The translations under genes were made by a program, and so were the position numbers. From assembly GCF_009711135.1 (NCBI RefSeq), contig NZ_WMIC01000004.1, positions 1 through 64,000 on the forward strand: 64,000 nucleotides of DNA. The letters are read 5' to 3'. The DNA comes from Flavobacterium sp. LC2016-01 (lineage in GTDB: Bacteria; Bacteroidota; Bacteroidia; Flavobacteriales; Flavobacteriaceae). Below, one piece after another: positions 37,944 to 46,213 of the stretch. Each line of letters begins with the position of its first letter. Position 1 is the first letter of the stretch. Below the pieces are notes generated by a model. It worked only from the letters and a program-made list of their open reading frames with translations, was not told where the DNA came from and did no database searches.

Positions 37944-39761
37944 ATGAAAAAAATAATCACCCTTTTTTGCCTTCAGTTTTTCCTTTTCACGCAAGCACAG
38001 GAATACACTTCTTCCAACATTCATTCACACAACGATTACGAAAGTAAATTGCCTTTTTATGGCGCTTATTCAAATGAAACTGGCGTTATCGAAGCCGATG
38101 TTTTTTTAGTGAATAACGAATTATTTGTCGCGCACACTTCTAAAGAAATCAGTTCTCAGAATACATTAAAAAGTATGTATTTGGAACCGCTTTCTTCTAA
38201 ATTAAAAACTTTGGAAGGAAAAGCGTATCCAAGTAATAAGCCATTAATTTTAATGATTGATATAAAATCAGATGCTGATTCGACTTTAAAAGTTATCGCG
38301 CAGCAGTTAAAGACTTATCCAGATATTATTTCGAACAAAAATATAAAAGTGGTAATTTCTGGAAATAGACCTTTGCCGTCGCTTTGGAAAGATTATTCTG
38401 ATTTTATTTATTTTGATGGAAGGCTGAATGAAAATTATACCGCAGATCAATTGGCAAAAGTTGAAATGATCAGCGAAGATTTAAAAGAAATTACAGTTTG
38501 GAACGGAAAAGGCGTTTTGACGCAGCCAGATGCTGAAAAAATACAAGCGATCATTAAGAAAGTTCATGATCAAAATAAAAAAATAAGATTCTGGGCTACA
38601 CAAGATAATGTGAATACGTATATGACTTTGATGAACTTGAAAGTCGATTTTATCGGAACAGATAAAGTAACTGAGTTGACACAGTTTATCAACAATATCA
38701 AAACGACATTTTACCAGAATACAGAATTTCATCAATCTTACGTTCCAAAAAATGTATTCAAAAACAAACGTCCAAAAAACGTAATTCTCTTAATTGGAGA
38801 CGGAATGGGATTAACGCAGATTTATTCTGGATATACAGCTAATAAAGGTCAGTTGAGTCTTTTTAATATTCCAACTCAAGGATTTTCTATTACAAAAGCT
38901 TCGGACAGTTACATTACTGATTCGGCTGCAGGAGCGACTGCAATGGCAACTGGACACAAAACCAAAAATCGTTTTATCAGCGTAGATGAGGATGGAAAGC
39001 CTTTGGAATTGATTACAAAACAATTGGCCGCTAAAAATTATAAAACGGCTATTATTTCTGCTGGAAATATTACAGATGCAACTCCAGCAGCATTTTATGC
39101 CCATCAGCCAGAAAGAAGTTTAAGTGAACCTATTGCAAATGATTTCCTGGCAAACCCTTCTGATATTTTAATTGGAGGCGGGCAAAAAGAATTTATCTCT
39201 AGAAAAGATGGTAAAGATTTGTCTAAAGCATTGATCGAAAAAGGGTATACATTTTCAGATAAATTCTCCAGTTTAGATACCATCAAAAATAGCCGATTTG
39301 TTGTTTTGGAAGATGCAGCAGTGGTTTCAATAAAAAATGGAAGAGGAGATTTCTTGACCAAGTCTTTAGCGAAAGCGACCAACACTTTTTCGAAAACAAA
39401 AAATCCGTTTTTCATCATGGCCGAAGGAGCGCAGATTGATTATGGCGGACATCAGAATAACGTAGAATATGTGGTTCGCGAAATGCTGGATTTTGATAAG
39501 TTGATTGGACAGGCAATGGAATTTGTAGACAAAAATCCAGAAACACTTTTAATTGTAACTGCCGATCACGAAACCGGAGGGTTATCTCTTATTGATGGAA
39601 GCATAGAGAAAGGATATGTACATGGAAGTTTCAGTACAAATGATCATACGTCTATTCCTGTTCCTGTTTTTGCTTATGGACCTGGAGATGATAAGTTCAT
39701 GGGAGTGTATCAAAATACGGACATTTATGATAAGATAATGGAATTGCTTGCAACAAAATAG
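37944..39761 (+). CDS. Exported PI-PLC/GDPD-like phosphodiesterase fused to alkaline phosphatase
   Basis: A 605-residue two-domain enzyme. I start at ATG 37944, where the signal peptide begins (MKKIITLFCLQFFLFTQAQ); an upstream TTG is rejected. Residues about 25-255 resemble the PI-PLC/glycerophosphodiesterase barrel, with HSHNDY at 27-32, GVIEADV and LFVAHT (catalytic-type His), ILMIDIK and FIGTD. Residues about 270-605 are an alkaline phosphatase: DGMG with the metal-binding Asp at 286, TDSAAGATA with the nucleophile Ser near 326, and TADHETGG near 539. The pair could cleave a phosphodiester and then remove phosphate from the product. It lies 145 bases after susD and probably belongs to the same nutrient locus. 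Confidence 0.9.
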   Translation: MKKIITLFCLQFFLFTQAQEYTSSNIHSHNDYESKLPFYGAYSNETGVIEADVFLVNNELFVAHTSKEISSQNTLKSMYLEPLSSKLKTLEGKAYPSNKPLILMIDIKSDADSTLKVIAQQLKTYPDIISNKNIKVVISGNRPLPSLWKDYSDFIYFDGRLNENYTADQLAKVEMISEDLKEITVWNGKGVLTQPDAEKIQAIIKKVHDQNKKIRFWATQDNVNTYMTLMNLKVDFIGTDKVTELTQFINNIKTTFYQNTEFHQSYVPKNVFKNKRPKNVILLIGDGMGLTQIYSGYTANKGQLSLFNIPTQGFSITKASDSYITDSAAGATAMATGHKTKNRFISVDEDGKPLELITKQLAAKNYKTAIISAGNITDATPAAFYAHQPERSLSEPIANDFLANPSDILIGGGQKEFISRKDGKDLSKALIEKGYTFSDKFSSLDTIKNSRFVVLEDAAVVSIKNGRGDFLTKSLAKATNTFSKTKNPFFIMAEGAQIDYGGHQNNVEYVVREMLDFDKLIGQAMEFVDKNPETLLIVTADHETGGLSLIDGSIEKGYVHGSFSTNDHTSIPVPVFAYGPGDDKFMGVYQNTDIYDKIMELLATK

Positions 39762-39869
39762 TACATGCTTTTTAAAAAAGATATTTTGAGATGAATGGGT
39801 AATCTCCAATACAGATTGGAGTAAATTATCGAACTCAAACCTTGCATAAATATTTCTAAAAAAACGCCA

Positions 39870-39928
39870 TAGCTTTTAGTGGCAAAATTGGAGGCAGTTC
39901 CAAACATCATCTGCCACGATTTTGCCAC
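39870..39928. repeat. Inverted-repeat element containing the dispersed 25-base repeat
   Basis: GTGGCAAAAT (39879-39888) and ATTTTGCCAC (39919-39928) are perfect inverted repeats, and pairing extends inward to GGCAG/CTGCC. Bases 39870-39894 match 30918-30942 (23 of 25). The word CTGCCACGATTTTGCCAC (39911) resembles GTGCCACGATGTTGCCAC at 41160, beside the tRNA remnant. It could be integrase arm sites or the ends of a small mobile element. The rest of 39762-40132 shows no gene. Confidence 0.5.
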
Positions 39929-40132
39929 AAAACTTTGAGCTCTAATTTTTTTATATTATTAATGAACAAGTAGGCGAGCACCAATATTGTTGAAGTAGCG
40001 TATCTGATAGCTTTCAAACTCCCAAAAAGAGCACTTAAGAACTTCTCTATAACATATATAAACGGTCAAAGATCTAAAGCTATTCAACATTTTATAAAAT
40101 TATAGCAATAAAATCAATTGAAACAATAAGAA

Positions 40133-40489
40133 TTATGATCGTTCTATAATCTCTTTACGATGTAAGATTCCCCAATCTGAGAGATTCCGTATAACTGATG
40201 TCAATTTTTTACCATGGTCTGTCAAGTGGTACTTTACAGAAATAGGTTGCGTATTGAGAACAGTTCTGATCACAAGTTTATTTATTTCCAATTCCTTAAG
40301 CTCTTTGCTCAACATTTTATTTGAAATTCCCTGCACATCATTCAAAAGGTCGGTAAATCTTCTCGAATCGTTAAAGCAGAGAGATGTCAATATCGTTATT
40401 TTCCATTTTCCGCTTAATACATACATGGCATCATTAACGGCTCTCACGTGCTTATTACATTCATTTTGCAATTCTTTTACTTCTGACAT
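40133..40489 (-). CDS. HxlR-family transcriptional regulator
   Basis: A 118-residue winged-helix regulator of the HxlR/DUF24 family. The typical opening CNKHVRAVNDAMYVLSGKWK contains the conserved Cys at 11 and the SGKW motif, followed by ILTSL, RRFTDLLNDVQGISNKMLSK (the recognition region) and the wing with TVLNTQPISVKYHLTDHGKKL. Some family members sense reactive electrophiles or oxidants through the N-terminal Cys. It is divergent from a small monooxygenase gene. The shared 154-base intergenic region has repeated ACTTGG-type sequences that may be its operator, so it probably controls itself and that gene. Confidence 0.93.
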   Translation of the reverse strand: MSEVKELQNECNKHVRAVNDAMYVLSGKWKITILTSLCFNDSRRFTDLLNDVQGISNKMLSKELKELEINKLVIRTVLNTQPISVKYHLTDHGKKLTSVIRNLSDWGILHRKEIIERS

Positions 40490-40494
40490 AAGTT

Positions 40495-40567
40495 ACTTGG
40501 TTTACTAAAGGTTACCATTACTTTTATATACTTGGTTACAAAAGTAAACAATAGTATTCTAACTTTG
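40495..40567 (+). promoter_or_regulatory. Divergent control region with repeats and a -7 element
   Basis: ACTTGGTTTAC (40495) and ACTTGGTTAC (40530) are near-identical direct repeats 35 bases apart, with a related GGTTACC at 40510. GGTTAC-AAAA-GTAAAC (40534-40549) is a near-palindrome. TAACTTTG at 40560-40567 fits the Bacteroidota -7 consensus TAnnTTTG and lies 76 bases before the monooxygenase start. It is a likely HxlR operator and promoter. Confidence 0.6.
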
Positions 40568-40643
40568 CAGTGCGAATTTAAAATTAACAACCTCGCAATT
40601 ACAGCTCAACTGTTGTCTGCTTGGAAAAATAAACACAAAGAAA

Positions 40644-40958
40644 ATGGAACAATTTACATTAACGGTCAAATTCACTGCAAAGACAGGAAATCATGAGAAA
40701 TTTAAGCAGGAACTTCTTAATCTCTTTGATATAATTAACGAAGAAGAAAATTTAGTCAATGCTACAGTACATCAGAATATTCAAAAACCGGAAGAATTTT
40801 TGGTTTATGAAATCTGGAACGACAATGTTGAGCATTTTCTTAATGTGCATTTTAAAAAGCCTTATGTACAGGCATGGGACCAGCTGCTATTAGATATGGA
40901 TGTTGAGCGTGAACCCAGCATTTATAAACCCATTGGAAAATATGGAAAACAAAAATAA
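40644..40958 (+). CDS. Antibiotic-biosynthesis-monooxygenase-like (ABM) protein
   Basis: A 104-residue ferredoxin-like ABM-family protein, close to the usual length of about 100. The typical order is visible: a first strand LTVKFTAKTGNHEKFKQELL, a second strand NLVNATVHQNIQKPEEFLVYE, then IWNDNVEHFLNVHFKKPYVQ with the conserved helix before the C-terminus. Relatives are quinol monooxygenases or stress-induced proteins acting on aromatic compounds without cofactor. The divergent HxlR gene suggests induction by such a compound. The substrate is unknown. A terminator lies about 95 bases downstream. Confidence 0.88.
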   Translation: MEQFTLTVKFTAKTGNHEKFKQELLNLFDIINEEENLVNATVHQNIQKPEEFLVYEIWNDNVEHFLNVHFKKPYVQAWDQLLLDMDVEREPSIYKPIGKYGKQK

Positions 40959-41051
40959 TACTGTTAGAGTTCATGCTCTTGGTCTGCAGATTTTAAAACA
41001 GTTTCAATATTGTTCAAAAAAAGAATCTTAAACATTAAATTTTAGCCATAA

Positions 41052-41084
41052 AAAAAGTCCTAATTTTCATTAGGACTTTTTTTT
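41052..41084 (+). terminator. Rho-independent terminator
   Basis: AAAAAGTCCTAAT (41052-41064) pairs perfectly with ATTAGGACTTTTT (41069-41081) over a TTTC loop, with a T tract continuing. Being flanked by A and T tracts it may work in both directions. It ends the monooxygenase transcript. Confidence 0.85.
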
Positions 41085-41085
41085 G

Positions 41086-41177
41086 TGGGGAGAGCAGGAT
41101 TCGAACCTTAAGCTCGTAACCCGCATATTTGCTGCATTTTTCTAATTTTTTTAGTGGTAGTGCCACGATGTTGCCAC
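41086..41177 (-). other. tRNA 3'-end remnant, possible attachment site
   Basis: Bases 41107-41086 on the minus strand read GGTTCGAATCCTGCTCTCCC plus CA, the T-loop, T-stem and acceptor 3' end of a tRNA. The match breaks within the 5' side of the T-stem (TAAGG instead of a sequence that pairs), and no other tRNA arm follows. Integrase attachment sites leave exactly such fragments. Next to it, at 41160-41177, GTGCCACGATGTTGCCAC resembles the repeat at 39911. No integrase gene is in the window. Confidence 0.5.
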
Positions 41178-41697
41178 AGATCTCAACTCATTATTTTTAA
41201 TGATATCTGATGTATAACTTATTTAATATGAGTGCTATAACTCATTTAAGAAGCGAAGTTAATAAAAAACGATATTAAGTTATCATTTTTTTGAGTTTAT
41301 TTCTTTGCTTTTTTTGATAATCACACTTTGAATTTTACTTATTTTTTTTATGTAAAGTAGTGAAAATCAGGTATAAATACTTGTTGTATAGAGGTTTTGT
41401 TTAATTACTTTTGAAATATAAAACGGAAGAAATTTTCGTGTAGACCTTCAAAAGTAATAGATTGAAGAATAACTGTTTCTGATATAATAATTAGAAAGAT
41501 TTTTGTGCTTGGAAAGAGTTAACATTTGACAGTATGGATTAAGTGTAATGTCTGTGACTGGTGCATCACAGACGCCGATCTTAGAATGGAAGTAGGTTTT
41601 AATTGTATTAGCTGATCAGATATCTAACACAATTTTTTTAAGAAAAAGAAAATTATCGGTGAATTCATAAAGTATTAAAATATATAAACTTAAATAT
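41178..41697. other. Gap before the small exported-protein cluster
   Basis: About 520 AT-rich bases with no convincing gene, terminator or repeat on either strand. It presumably holds the promoter for the gene at 41698. Confidence 0.5.
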
Positions 41698-42921
41698 ATG
41701 AAATTTTACCTTCCCTTGCTTTTTTTTCTCTTTGCATTTATATCCATGAATGCACAGGACACAATTCCTATTTCTCGTGGAAATATTCAAGATTTGGAAA
41801 TTGGTTTTGGGCCAATTAGAAATGTTATTAAGTTAGATCCAATTACAAGATTACCAATCGGAAATATTCCTTTTGACAGAGTTTTTATTTTAAGAGTCTA
41901 TTTTGATCCTAAGGCAGAAGAAGATTTTAGAGATATAGATGTCAAAGGATTTTATTTGGTAAATGAAAATGGAAAAACTATTCCTCTGACTTCCTATATG
42001 ATTAATTCTGTAGATCCAGCTGCGTATGATGCATCAGATACTTTTTTAAAAGTTTATCCTAATGCTATTGATGTTGTAATCCCTCCATTAGATCCGAATA
42101 GTGACTATAAAATATTTTATGCAAATTCAGCAATAAAATTCGGCTTATCTTATATAGAAGCATTTAAGCTTTTTTATGAGGGTAAAGAAAATGAAGGGAT
42201 AGCACTAGCTCAAAAATTTAAGAAAAACAACAACAATGATAAAGCAATTGCAACTGGTAATTCTTTAAAGGAATATTATATTGCTCACAAATCAGCGATA
42301 GACCAAATCTTCATTGATAACAAGGATAATATTTCGGAAAGAAATAATAAATTATTCAGTTACATGGAAACAAATAAGTCAGTTACTATGACAATAGGCG
42401 GAGAATCTGTAACAGTAGATTTATTTACGGAAGTTAAAGAATTATCAAAACTCAACACCCAGCAGTTTTTGTTGAAAACCAGTTCAGCATTAAGGATAGT
42501 TGCTGATGGTGGAATTATATATGCAGGCTGGCAAAAAGGTTTTAATACGGTGACACCATATTTTGGAATAAATATTTCTTTACGGCCAATGGACACAGAT
42601 ATACCATTTAAAACATTGGTAAAATACAATAGGATAAAATTTTATCAGCGCTTTACGGCCAATCTTGGCATTACAATTAATTCAATTGCAAAGGACAATT
42701 ATAGAGCTAATTTATTTTCAAACAATAATGTAATGATTGGTTTAGGTTATAAAGTTAGTCATGTTCTTAATTTAAATTTTGGAGGGCTCTTATATAATAA
42801 TATTAACCCAAATCCTCTTGTTGCTACGAAATCAATAGGTATTGCACCATATGCCGGCATATCAATAAATCTTTTAATAAAAGATGCACTTGGAGACATC
42901 GCTAAAATATTCAGCAAATGA
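41698..42921 (+). CDS. Exported hypothetical protein, possible membrane-barrel C-terminus
   Basis: A 407-residue protein with a clear signal peptide (MKFYLPLLFFLFAFISMNAQ). Residues about 25-140 look like an Ig-type beta domain (FILRVYFDPKAEEDF). Residues 150-260 are helical and Lys/Asn-rich. The final 140 residues alternate short strands with aromatic ends (TPYFGINISLRPM, FYQRFTANLGITIN, VMIGLGYKV, LNLNFGGLLY, IAPYAGISINLLI), as in a small outer-membrane barrel. The next gene's start overlaps its stop by 4 bases (ATGA), so the two are coupled. The family is not recognised. Confidence 0.7.
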   Translation: MKFYLPLLFFLFAFISMNAQDTIPISRGNIQDLEIGFGPIRNVIKLDPITRLPIGNIPFDRVFILRVYFDPKAEEDFRDIDVKGFYLVNENGKTIPLTSYMINSVDPAAYDASDTFLKVYPNAIDVVIPPLDPNSDYKIFYANSAIKFGLSYIEAFKLFYEGKENEGIALAQKFKKNNNNDKAIATGNSLKEYYIAHKSAIDQIFIDNKDNISERNNKLFSYMETNKSVTMTIGGESVTVDLFTEVKELSKLNTQQFLLKTSSALRIVADGGIIYAGWQKGFNTVTPYFGINISLRPMDTDIPFKTLVKYNRIKFYQRFTANLGITINSIAKDNYRANLFSNNNVMIGLGYKVSHVLNLNFGGLLYNNINPNPLVATKSIGIAPYAGISINLLIKDALGDIAKIFSK

Positions 42922-43652
42922 AAATATTAAAAACCATACTTAGCTTAACTTGTTTGATACTATTTTTCGGATGTTATAAAGAAGACATAATAACAGCAGA
43001 TGACATTATTATCAGTATGACAGGTAATAATACGTCCATTGCCGCTGATGGAACAAGTAAGCAATTAATTACAATAGAAATTCCATCAACAGCTACGGAT
43101 GCAAATAACTCAATTACATTAACCACCACTAAGGGACTTTTTGAAATAGTCAATAAGAACACAGTTACTGTAACAGCTCAAAATATTATTGACAATGGCA
43201 CTTTGCACAAAATAGCTTCAGTAAATTTAATTAGTTCAAATGATACAGGGACTGCTTACGTTACAGCTACAATTAAAAATTATAGTAAAACTGCTGCTGT
43301 TTCTTTTACAAATGCTTATGCAGAACAAATAAAACTTTCTGTAGATAAATTGAATTATCAAATTAGTAAGGAAGGGGAAGTAACCGTGACAGTAAAAATA
43401 GATAGGCTGCCCGGAAATGGCAGTCCAACCCCAGGACAAACTATTGTTTTGACAGCTTTAGATAATAATTTAAATCCTGTAGGCAGCTTTAGAAATTTTA
43501 ATACCCTGACAGATACTTCAGGAATTTGTACAAACTATTTTTCGATTCCTTTGACAAACCCATACACTGGCACGGTTACATTTAAGGCAACCGTACAGAG
43601 TAACTCATCAGGAACTACAATTCCAGCTTCACAAACGATAACAGCATATTAA
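42918..43652 (+). CDS. Lipoprotein with Ig-like (Big/invasin-type) domains
   Basis: A 244-residue predicted lipoprotein with lipobox FFGC (Cys at 19). Two Ig-like beta domains follow. The first, about 30-130, has ITADDIIISMTGNNTSIAAD and GTSKQLITIEIP; this is the pattern of bacterial Ig-like domains of invasins. The second, about 135-244, has KLNYQISKEGEVTVTVKI and GTVTFKATVQS. Its start overlaps the preceding stop (ATGA), indicating a stable partnership with the exported protein. It probably acts at the cell surface; its target is unknown. Confidence 0.78.
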   Translation: MKILKTILSLTCLILFFGCYKEDIITADDIIISMTGNNTSIAADGTSKQLITIEIPSTATDANNSITLTTTKGLFEIVNKNTVTVTAQNIIDNGTLHKIASVNLISSNDTGTAYVTATIKNYSKTAAVSFTNAYAEQIKLSVDKLNYQISKEGEVTVTVKIDRLPGNGSPTPGQTIVLTALDNNLNPVGSFRNFNTLTDTSGICTNYFSIPLTNPYTGTVTFKATVQSNSSGTTIPASQTITAY

Positions 43653-43662
43653 AAATAAAAAA

Positions 43663-43899
43663 ATGGCAAAAATTACTACAAAAAAGAAAGTTGTGGCATT
43701 TCATCAAGAGTTGAGCGATTTGCTAAGTAAATATAATCTTCTTCCCGAAGATGGAAAGTTAAATTTGATTACATCGCAAATAAATTTTTCAGCGAACAAT
43801 CTTTTGAATTGTCCACCAGAATGTCAAATGACAAAAGTTGTAACGCTCCCAAATGGTCAAACTACCATAATGACATTTTGTGATCCTAATTGCCACTAA
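43663..43899 (+). CDS. Small protein with a C-terminal Cys-x3-Cys pair, unknown function
   Basis: A 78-residue protein 10 bases after the lipoprotein gene. The N-terminus is basic and helical (MAKITTKKKVVAFHQEL). The C-terminus contains Cys at 50, 54, 73 and 77 and ends Cys-His (NCPPEC, then TFCDPNCH). Two CxxxC pairs separated by 18 residues could bind a metal or be crosslinked. The core-at-the-end layout could also suit a modified peptide precursor, although no modifying enzyme is adjacent. No signal peptide is present. The family is not recognised. Confidence 0.55.
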   Translation: MAKITTKKKVVAFHQELSDLLSKYNLLPEDGKLNLITSQINFSANNLLNCPPECQMTKVVTLPNGQTTIMTFCDPNCH

Positions 43900-44019
43900 A
43901 AGATAAGCTGAAAATTTTAGTATTTATATTATATGAACGAGCTTGTTTGATTGCCAAGAAGCAAGATGTTGATATTCTTTCAATATTAATAATAAGTTTT
44001 TTTAACATCTGACACTGAC

Positions 44020-44919
44020 ATGGCCAGGAAAGTATATTACAGCAAACCATTAAAATATTTTTGGCAGGACCTTTATGGGGTTCAGAAAAAATTTACGCCA
44101 TATTTTTCCGATGAACAGATATTTGCTATACTGCGTCAGAATATATTAGCTGCTCCCACCAAGGCCTTCGAAACTCCAGAGATGAGAGGCCTGATAATAT
44201 CAGGTCTAGAAATGTGGAGAGAGGACTCGAGAGGAGAAATTAAGCATATATTCTTTTTGGATAAACAATTGCGTGAGTTTCTTGAGAATACTCCATTATC
44301 CGATTTAGAAGGCATTAAAAAATTCTTATATGAAAATGGCCAAAGCAACGATGTTTTCCATTTGTATTCGAATGAACAGAGCAAACATGTAATTTACCGA
44401 TTTGCCCTGCATCTGCCGTATGAAGCGGACGGATATGCTTTTTCACTTAGTATTGAAGCTGATGGCAGTGTGGAGCTGTATTTTTCACTGGGTGAAAATG
44501 GAGGCCGCATGTCCGATAAATTCTACGCAGACACCATCAAGAAAGACGATCTAATTTCATTAACTACTTCTAAAATGTTTCGGCTTGCAATTAATACAAT
44601 TGCCTACATGAATTGTTTTCCTGATTGTGTTACTGACGGAGTGCCAAAAAATCTATTTGAAAGAAGCGAAGATATGTCGGTGAAGAACTTTACCTTCAAG
44701 GTATCCGATAAGATTAAGGATAGTGAAAATTCACAGTTATCAAAAATGCCGCATTTTAGAAAAGGCCATTTTAGATCATTTCAATCAGATTATTTTGCCA
44801 ATAAAAAAGGGCAGATCGTTTTCATAGCTGAAACAATGGTGAAAGGAAAGGCCAAGACAGTTTCTACTTCATCGGAAAAAGATGAATTTAGAAGCAATGC
44901 AGGCAAAACTAAAAGTTAA
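44020..44919 (+). CDS. Hypothetical protein resembling mobile-element (AcrVA2-like) proteins
   Basis: A 299-residue soluble protein. The N-terminal part is helical and aromatic-rich (KPLKYFWQDLYGVQKKFTPY). The middle has strands (VIYRFALHLPYEADGYAFSL). A helix follows with MFRLAINTIAYMNCFPD near 187-203, then a C-terminal MPHFRKGHFR at 243-252 and QIVFIAETMVKGK. The order 'helix with LxYxC, then PHxRxGHxR, then a short strand with VxGK' resembles proteins I recall from phages and plasmids, including relatives of AcrVA2. This is memory-based and weak. It lies in a mosaic region with a tRNA remnant and is followed by a strong terminator. Confidence 0.6.
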   Translation: MARKVYYSKPLKYFWQDLYGVQKKFTPYFSDEQIFAILRQNILAAPTKAFETPEMRGLIISGLEMWREDSRGEIKHIFFLDKQLREFLENTPLSDLEGIKKFLYENGQSNDVFHLYSNEQSKHVIYRFALHLPYEADGYAFSLSIEADGSVELYFSLGENGGRMSDKFYADTIKKDDLISLTTSKMFRLAINTIAYMNCFPDCVTDGVPKNLFERSEDMSVKNFTFKVSDKIKDSENSQLSKMPHFRKGHFRSFQSDYFANKKGQIVFIAETMVKGKAKTVSTSSEKDEFRSNAGKTKS

Positions 44920-44987
44920 ATCCGCTTAATTGCAACTTCAAACAATGAGAGTAAGTACCAAATTGGAGATTGCAGAAATATTAAAAT

Positions 44988-45027
44988 GAAAGCCTTTATA
45001 AAGTATGGTTAAAGGCTTTCATTTTTT
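44988..45027. terminator. Rho-independent terminator
   Basis: GAAAGCCTTTA (44988-44998) pairs perfectly with TAAAGGCTTTC (45010-45020) over an 11-base loop, followed by ATTTTTT. It lies 68 bases after the gene at 44020-44919 and 90 bases before the convergent SDR stop, so it may serve both. Confidence 0.85.
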
Positions 45028-45117
45028 GAAATTCAATTAAATTAAATGAGCAGTATAGTTGACTGAACATCAATTACAGCCAGTAATCCTTGACATTCAT
45101 TTGATTAAATTTTTATG

Positions 45118-45867
45118 TTACAGACTTCTAAAGCCGCCGTCGATCAGTAATTCCGCGCCAGTCATATAACTGGATTCGTCTGAGGCTAAAAATAAAAAAC
45201 CATTAGCGATTTCTTCAACAGTTCCAGCTCTTTTGAGTGGAGTGTTATTGGAAATTGCATCAAGTCTTGTTTTGATCTGTTCTTCTGAATTTCCAGATCT
45301 GCTGTATAACGGCGTAACAACAAGTCCGGGTGATAATGCATTTACTCTAATACTGCGCGGAGCCAATGCAGAGGCAAATCCTCTAACTAATGCTCTTGCT
45401 GCCGCTTTAGAGGAAGTGTAGGCAATCGAATTTTGCACCCCTTTTTCTGCTAAGGTTGAAGCAGTAACGATTACTGATGCGCCATCCTTAAGAAAAGGAA
45501 TTGCTTTTTGAAGCGTAAAAAAAACACCTTTATAATTTATGTCTGAGATCTTATCAAACTGTTCTTCTGTAAAATCTTCTATAGGAACATTAAATGAAAT
45601 CCCTGCATTGATTACCAATACATCAATTTTGCCATGTTGCTTATTTACCGATTCATATAATGCGGTCAAATTATTTATATCAGAGACATCACTTACCAGC
45701 GCAGCAGCATCATTTTTTATTTCTAACACCGCTTTATCAAGTGTCTCTTTATTACGTCCTGTGATAATAACTTTAGCGCCATGCTTTGAAAAAAGTTTAG
45801 CTGTAGCGAGCCCTATTCCGCTGTTGCCCCCCGTAATGAGAGCTGTTTTATTTTCTAGTCTTTTCAT
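45118..45867 (-). CDS. SDR-family NAD(P)-dependent oxidoreductase
   Basis: A 249-residue classical short-chain dehydrogenase/reductase. It shows the cofactor motif TGGNSGIGLA (about 10-19), the NAGIS motif near 87-91, an active-site Ser in the strand VIVTASTLAEKG, Tyr-x3-Lys as YTSSK near 150-154, and the C-terminal MTGAELLIDGGF typical of the family. It reduces or oxidises a carbonyl/alcohol substrate in the cytoplasm; the substrate is not deducible. A conserved box-promoter element lies at 45989-46032, about 120 bases upstream, shared with three other intergenic regions. Confidence 0.95.
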   Translation of the reverse strand: MKRLENKTALITGGNSGIGLATAKLFSKHGAKVIITGRNKETLDKAVLEIKNDAAALVSDVSDINNLTALYESVNKQHGKIDVLVINAGISFNVPIEDFTEEQFDKISDINYKGVFFTLQKAIPFLKDGASVIVTASTLAEKGVQNSIAYTSSKAAARALVRGFASALAPRSIRVNALSPGLVVTPLYSRSGNSEEQIKTRLDAISNNTPLKRAGTVEEIANGFLFLASDESSYMTGAELLIDGGFRSL

Positions 45868-45988
45868 CTGAGTTTCTTATTGTTTAAACCATAAATCTAA
45901 TGTGCTGTTAATAACGGAGATTATGAAAGCCATTAAGTTGAGCATTCTTTTTAATGGCTGAAGATGGTATTTCCCTATTACTATGATA

Positions 45989-46032
45989 CAAAGTTCCGAC
46001 AAATGAAAAAGACAAACATTCACATTTGTTAA
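45989..46032 (-). promoter_or_regulatory. Box-25-CTTTG promoter element, copy 1 (SDR gene)
   Basis: On the minus strand TTAACAAATGTGAAT (box, 46032-46018) is followed after GTGAA by exactly 25 bases and then CTTTG (45993-45989), a Bacteroidota -7-like element. A TTTG lies directly after the box as a -33 candidate. The same arrangement occurs at 47458, 61911 and 62282. Confidence 0.7.
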
Positions 46033-46213
46033 TAAACAATGGGGGCTTAAACATGCAGCTACAGAGAATCTAAATAATTGATTCAGGGCAAAAAAAAATT
46101 AGAATCATTCCAATTAGGTTTGACTCTCTGGAAAATGACTCAACAGTACATTTCAGAAGATTTAAAAGTCCCTGTCATGGCTTATAAAAACATAACAGGG
46201 AATGGTTTTCATC

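Noticed and set aside
7778..39928. Many open frames antisense to or nested in the large exported-protein and SusC/D genes
   Set aside because: They overlap well-supported long genes and show no recognisable motifs.
41086..41107. Intact tRNA gene
   Set aside because: Only the T-loop and acceptor 3' end are present, and the T-stem does not pair on its 5' side, so it is a remnant.
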